Of a stretch of DNA of 6,441 nucleotides, positions 4,720 to 6,441 are shown one piece after another. The notes below the pieces were generated by a model, which saw nothing but the letters and a program-made list of their open reading frames with translations, did no database searches and was not told the DNA's origin. Every line of letters begins with the position of its first letter. Positions within the stretch are counted from its first letter, which is position 1. Origin of the DNA: an uncultured Lachnospiraceae bacterium (GTDB lineage Bacteria; Bacillota; Clostridia; Lachnospirales; Lachnospiraceae); the NCBI GenBank assembly GCA_902803245.1, contig CADCPJ010000199.1, positions 1-6,441 of the forward strand, in the 5' to 3' direction. The translations under genes were made by a program, and so were the position numbers.

Positions 4720-6357
4720 ATGGCAGACAGTAAAGGGAAAGTCGTCAGGCAGGCTGCTTTTTTAATGACGGCTCAGATGATTTCAAGCGTGATCGGGCTC
4801 CTCTACAGGAGCCCGCTGCATGCGCTTATGGGGGACCTCGGAGACGGGTACTACCAGTTCGCATATGAGTGGTACACGATCATACTCCTCATTGCTTCCT
4901 ACAGCATTCCGAGCGCGGTCTCCAAGGTCATGGCTGAGAGACTGGCGAGGAAGGAATATAAGAACGCGCAGCGCGTCTTTAAAGCGGCCCTTATGTACGT
5001 GCTCGTCGTGGGCGGGATCGGCGCGCTCGCGGCATTTTTCGGAGCGCCTTTTATTCTCGCAAAGCAGCCCGATGCGGTGCTCGCGCTCAGGGTTCTTGCG
5101 CCGACGATTCTCCTGTCCGGCTTCTTAGGGGTGTTCCGCGGATTCTTCCAGGCACACAATACGATGAAACAGACCGCGGTCTCACAGGTGGCCGAGCAGG
5201 TCATGAATGCCATCTTCTCGGTGCTCATGGCTTATCTTCTCACGCGGCCGTATCTTGGCGATGAGAACCTTAAAGGGAGATTCGGAGCTGCGGGAGGTAC
5301 GTTCGGAACCGGGGCAGGCGTTCTCACCGGTCTTGTCATCATGCTGCTCGCCTATCTGGTCAGCAGGGGAACTGTCCACAGGCGGATCGCGAGGGACGTC
5401 CACGAGGGCGTTGAGGACTACGGCCATGTCTTCAAGGACATCCTCCTTATGTGCACGCCGATCATCCTCGCGACCTGCGTCTATAACATGACCGCGGTCG
5501 TCGACCAGGTGATCTTTACGAACCTCGCCGGAACCCACGGATTCTCTGCGAACCTGATCAGCAAGCTCTACGGGCTCTTTGGCTACCGCGTGCGCCCGAT
5601 CATCAACATCCCGATCGCGCTGGCCTCGGCGACGTCGACGGCGCTGATCCCCGCCGTGGCCACTTCCATGGCGGCCGGAAGCAGGGACGAGGCGATCGGA
5701 AAGATCGATGAGTGCGTAAAGCTCACGATGTTCATCGCGATCCCTTCGGCTTTTGGCATGGCGATCCTTTCCTATCCGCTGATGTTCGCCCTCTATCCTT
5801 CGGGCGCAGTGGCCGGTGCTGCGGAGCTTCTCAGCTGGAGCGCTGTCTCGGTTATTTTCTACAGTCTGTCGACCGTGACCAACGGCGTCCTCCAGGGCCT
5901 CGGCTTCCCGTCCATCCCGGTCCGGAATGCGGCGATCGCCCTTGCGGTCAACGTGGCCGTCACTTTTGTGACCGTCGGCCCGCTGAACCTTCACATCTAC
6001 GGCATTGTCCTCGCCATGGTCCTCTACTCCTTCGTGGTGCTGGTTTTAAACCTTATGGCAATCCGGAAGAGGGCCGGCTATCTGCCGAACTTCAGGCAGT
6101 TCCTGACCCCGCTGAAGGCCTCTGTCGTCATGGGAGCGGCCGTCGCACTGATCTACTGGGCTCCGACGCTGCTTCTGCCGTCAGTGTTTGAGCGGTATCT
6201 CCCGAGCGCGATCCTCATGGTCGCCGCCGTACTTATAGGCATTGCGGTCTATTTCGCGGTGTACGGGAAGATATCCGACCTAAGCGACGACGAGATCAGG
6301 AGGCTCCCCATGGGGACAAGGGTCTTAAGGCTCATGAAGAAGGTACATATCCGCTGA
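4720..6357 (+). CDS. MOP/MATE-superfamily lipid flippase, SpoVB/YtgP (MurJ-like) polysaccharide exporter family
   Basis: This very hydrophobic integral membrane protein has 545 residues, close to B. subtilis YtgP (about 544) and longer than SpoVB (about 518). Relatives flip lipid-linked wall or polysaccharide precursors such as lipid II across the membrane. The N-terminus is typical: short cationic start, AAFLMTAQMISSVIGLLYR, then GDLGDGYYQFAYEWYT and SYSIPSAVSKVMAERLA with the next cationic loop. Other family marks are GVFRGFFQAHNTMKQTAVSQ, and IALASATSTALIPAVATSMA in the second half. By eye I expect about 14 membrane segments, ending in a charged cytoplasmic tail after about residue 515 (KISDLSDDEIRRLPMGTR). 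The start is ATG 4720; a GTG at 4699 would add seven polar residues. It lies 31 bases after ung and may be co-transcribed. No substrate genes (ligase, glycosyltransferase) are adjacent, so lipid II and another polyprenyl glycan remain equally open. Confidence 0.87.
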   Translation: MADSKGKVVRQAAFLMTAQMISSVIGLLYRSPLHALMGDLGDGYYQFAYEWYTIILLIASYSIPSAVSKVMAERLARKEYKNAQRVFKAALMYVLVVGGIGALAAFFGAPFILAKQPDAVLALRVLAPTILLSGFLGVFRGFFQAHNTMKQTAVSQVAEQVMNAIFSVLMAYLLTRPYLGDENLKGRFGAAGGTFGTGAGVLTGLVIMLLAYLVSRGTVHRRIARDVHEGVEDYGHVFKDILLMCTPIILATCVYNMTAVVDQVIFTNLAGTHGFSANLISKLYGLFGYRVRPIINIPIALASATSTALIPAVATSMAAGSRDEAIGKIDECVKLTMFIAIPSAFGMAILSYPLMFALYPSGAVAGAAELLSWSAVSVIFYSLSTVTNGVLQGLGFPSIPVRNAAIALAVNVAVTFVTVGPLNLHIYGIVLAMVLYSFVVLVLNLMAIRKRAGYLPNFRQFLTPLKASVVMGAAVALIYWAPTLLLPSVFERYLPSAILMVAAVLIGIAVYFAVYGKISDLSDDEIRRLPMGTRVLRLMKKVHIR

Positions 6358-6372
6358 CGGCCCTGCATGGAG

Positions 6373-6390
6373 AGAGGCGCACAGAGGCGC
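6373..6390. repeat. Short tandem direct repeat after the flippase gene
   Basis: AGAGGCGC occurs at 6373-6380 and again at 6383-6390, a 10-base period. The same bases allow a 5-bp GGCGC/GCGCC stem (6376-6380 with 6387-6391). No T tract follows directly, so I do not call it a terminator. It may be chance in GC-rich DNA. Confidence 0.35.
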
Positions 6391-6424
6391 CCCTTAAGCC
6401 CCTTGAGCGGAGACATTTTTGCTT

Positions 6425-6441
6425 ATGACTGAAAAACTTAC
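6425..6441 (+). CDS. Possible start of a further gene, cut by the window edge
   Basis: ATG 6425 opens a frame (MTEKL) that runs to the window end. GGAG at 6409-6412 is 12 bases upstream, longer than ideal. Only five codons are visible, so neither reality nor function can be judged. It fits the dense + strand layout, and the change to AT-rich sequence just before it (ATTTTTGCTT) is typical of a gene start. Confidence 0.25.

Noticed and set aside
5182..5994. Long minus-strand open frame (270 codons)
   Set aside because: It is a shadow of the flippase gene: highly charged, low-complexity, and with no recognisable domain.
6391..6420. Possible terminator after the flippase gene
   Set aside because: CTTAAG can pair with CTTGAG around CCCC (6 bp with one G-T pair), but the TTTTT run is eight bases further on and the stem is weak.

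Overview
The window is a 6.4 kb stretch of ordinary-looking chromosome. It probably comes from a GC-rich member of the Clostridia, most likely Lachnospiraceae. That placement is an inference from the VanS-like histidine kinase with its KARTREYGGSGIGLSIVKAIM signature, the SpoVB/YtgP-type flippase, and a coaBC - M15 peptidase pair with an ATGA overlap. All genes lie on the + strand. I see no tRNA, rRNA, CRISPR array, insertion sequence or phage gene.

Layout: (1) 1-926 holds the 3' end of coaBC (coenzyme A synthesis) and a small M15-family zinc D,D-peptidase-like gene whose ATG overlaps the coaBC stop. (2) 927-1106 is a 180-base spacer with no recognisable gene and no clean terminator or promoter. 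(3) 1107-2597 encodes a membrane sensor histidine kinase with no response regulator beside it. (4) 2602-2630 is a good-looking extended -10 promoter. Its predicted +1 falls exactly on the A of the hisH ATG, and hisH has no Shine-Dalgarno, so hisH may be translated from a leaderless mRNA. (5) 2637-6357 is a compact run hisH - hisF - ung - lipid flippase with gaps of 11, 4 and 31 bases. (6) 6358-6441 is a short tail with a small direct repeat and perhaps the first codons of another gene.

How the genes work together: HisH and HisF are the glutaminase and cyclase halves of imidazole glycerol phosphate synthase. Ung would excise uracil from DNA, and the flippase probably moves a lipid-linked cell-wall or polysaccharide precursor. 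HisHF and Ung have no obvious metabolic link and are probably only co-transcribed. The M15 peptidase, the VanS-like kinase and the flippase share a loose cell-envelope theme, but the sequence does not prove a joint function.

Two observations matter most. The uracil-DNA glycosylase carries Ile121 (codon ATC) at the position of the normally invariant uracil-reading Asn (E. coli Asn123), while the rest of its catalytic set is intact. The second is the leaderless configuration of hisH, followed by an AT-rich 5' end and a perfect 10-bp intragenic inverted repeat. I found no convincing new multi-gene system.
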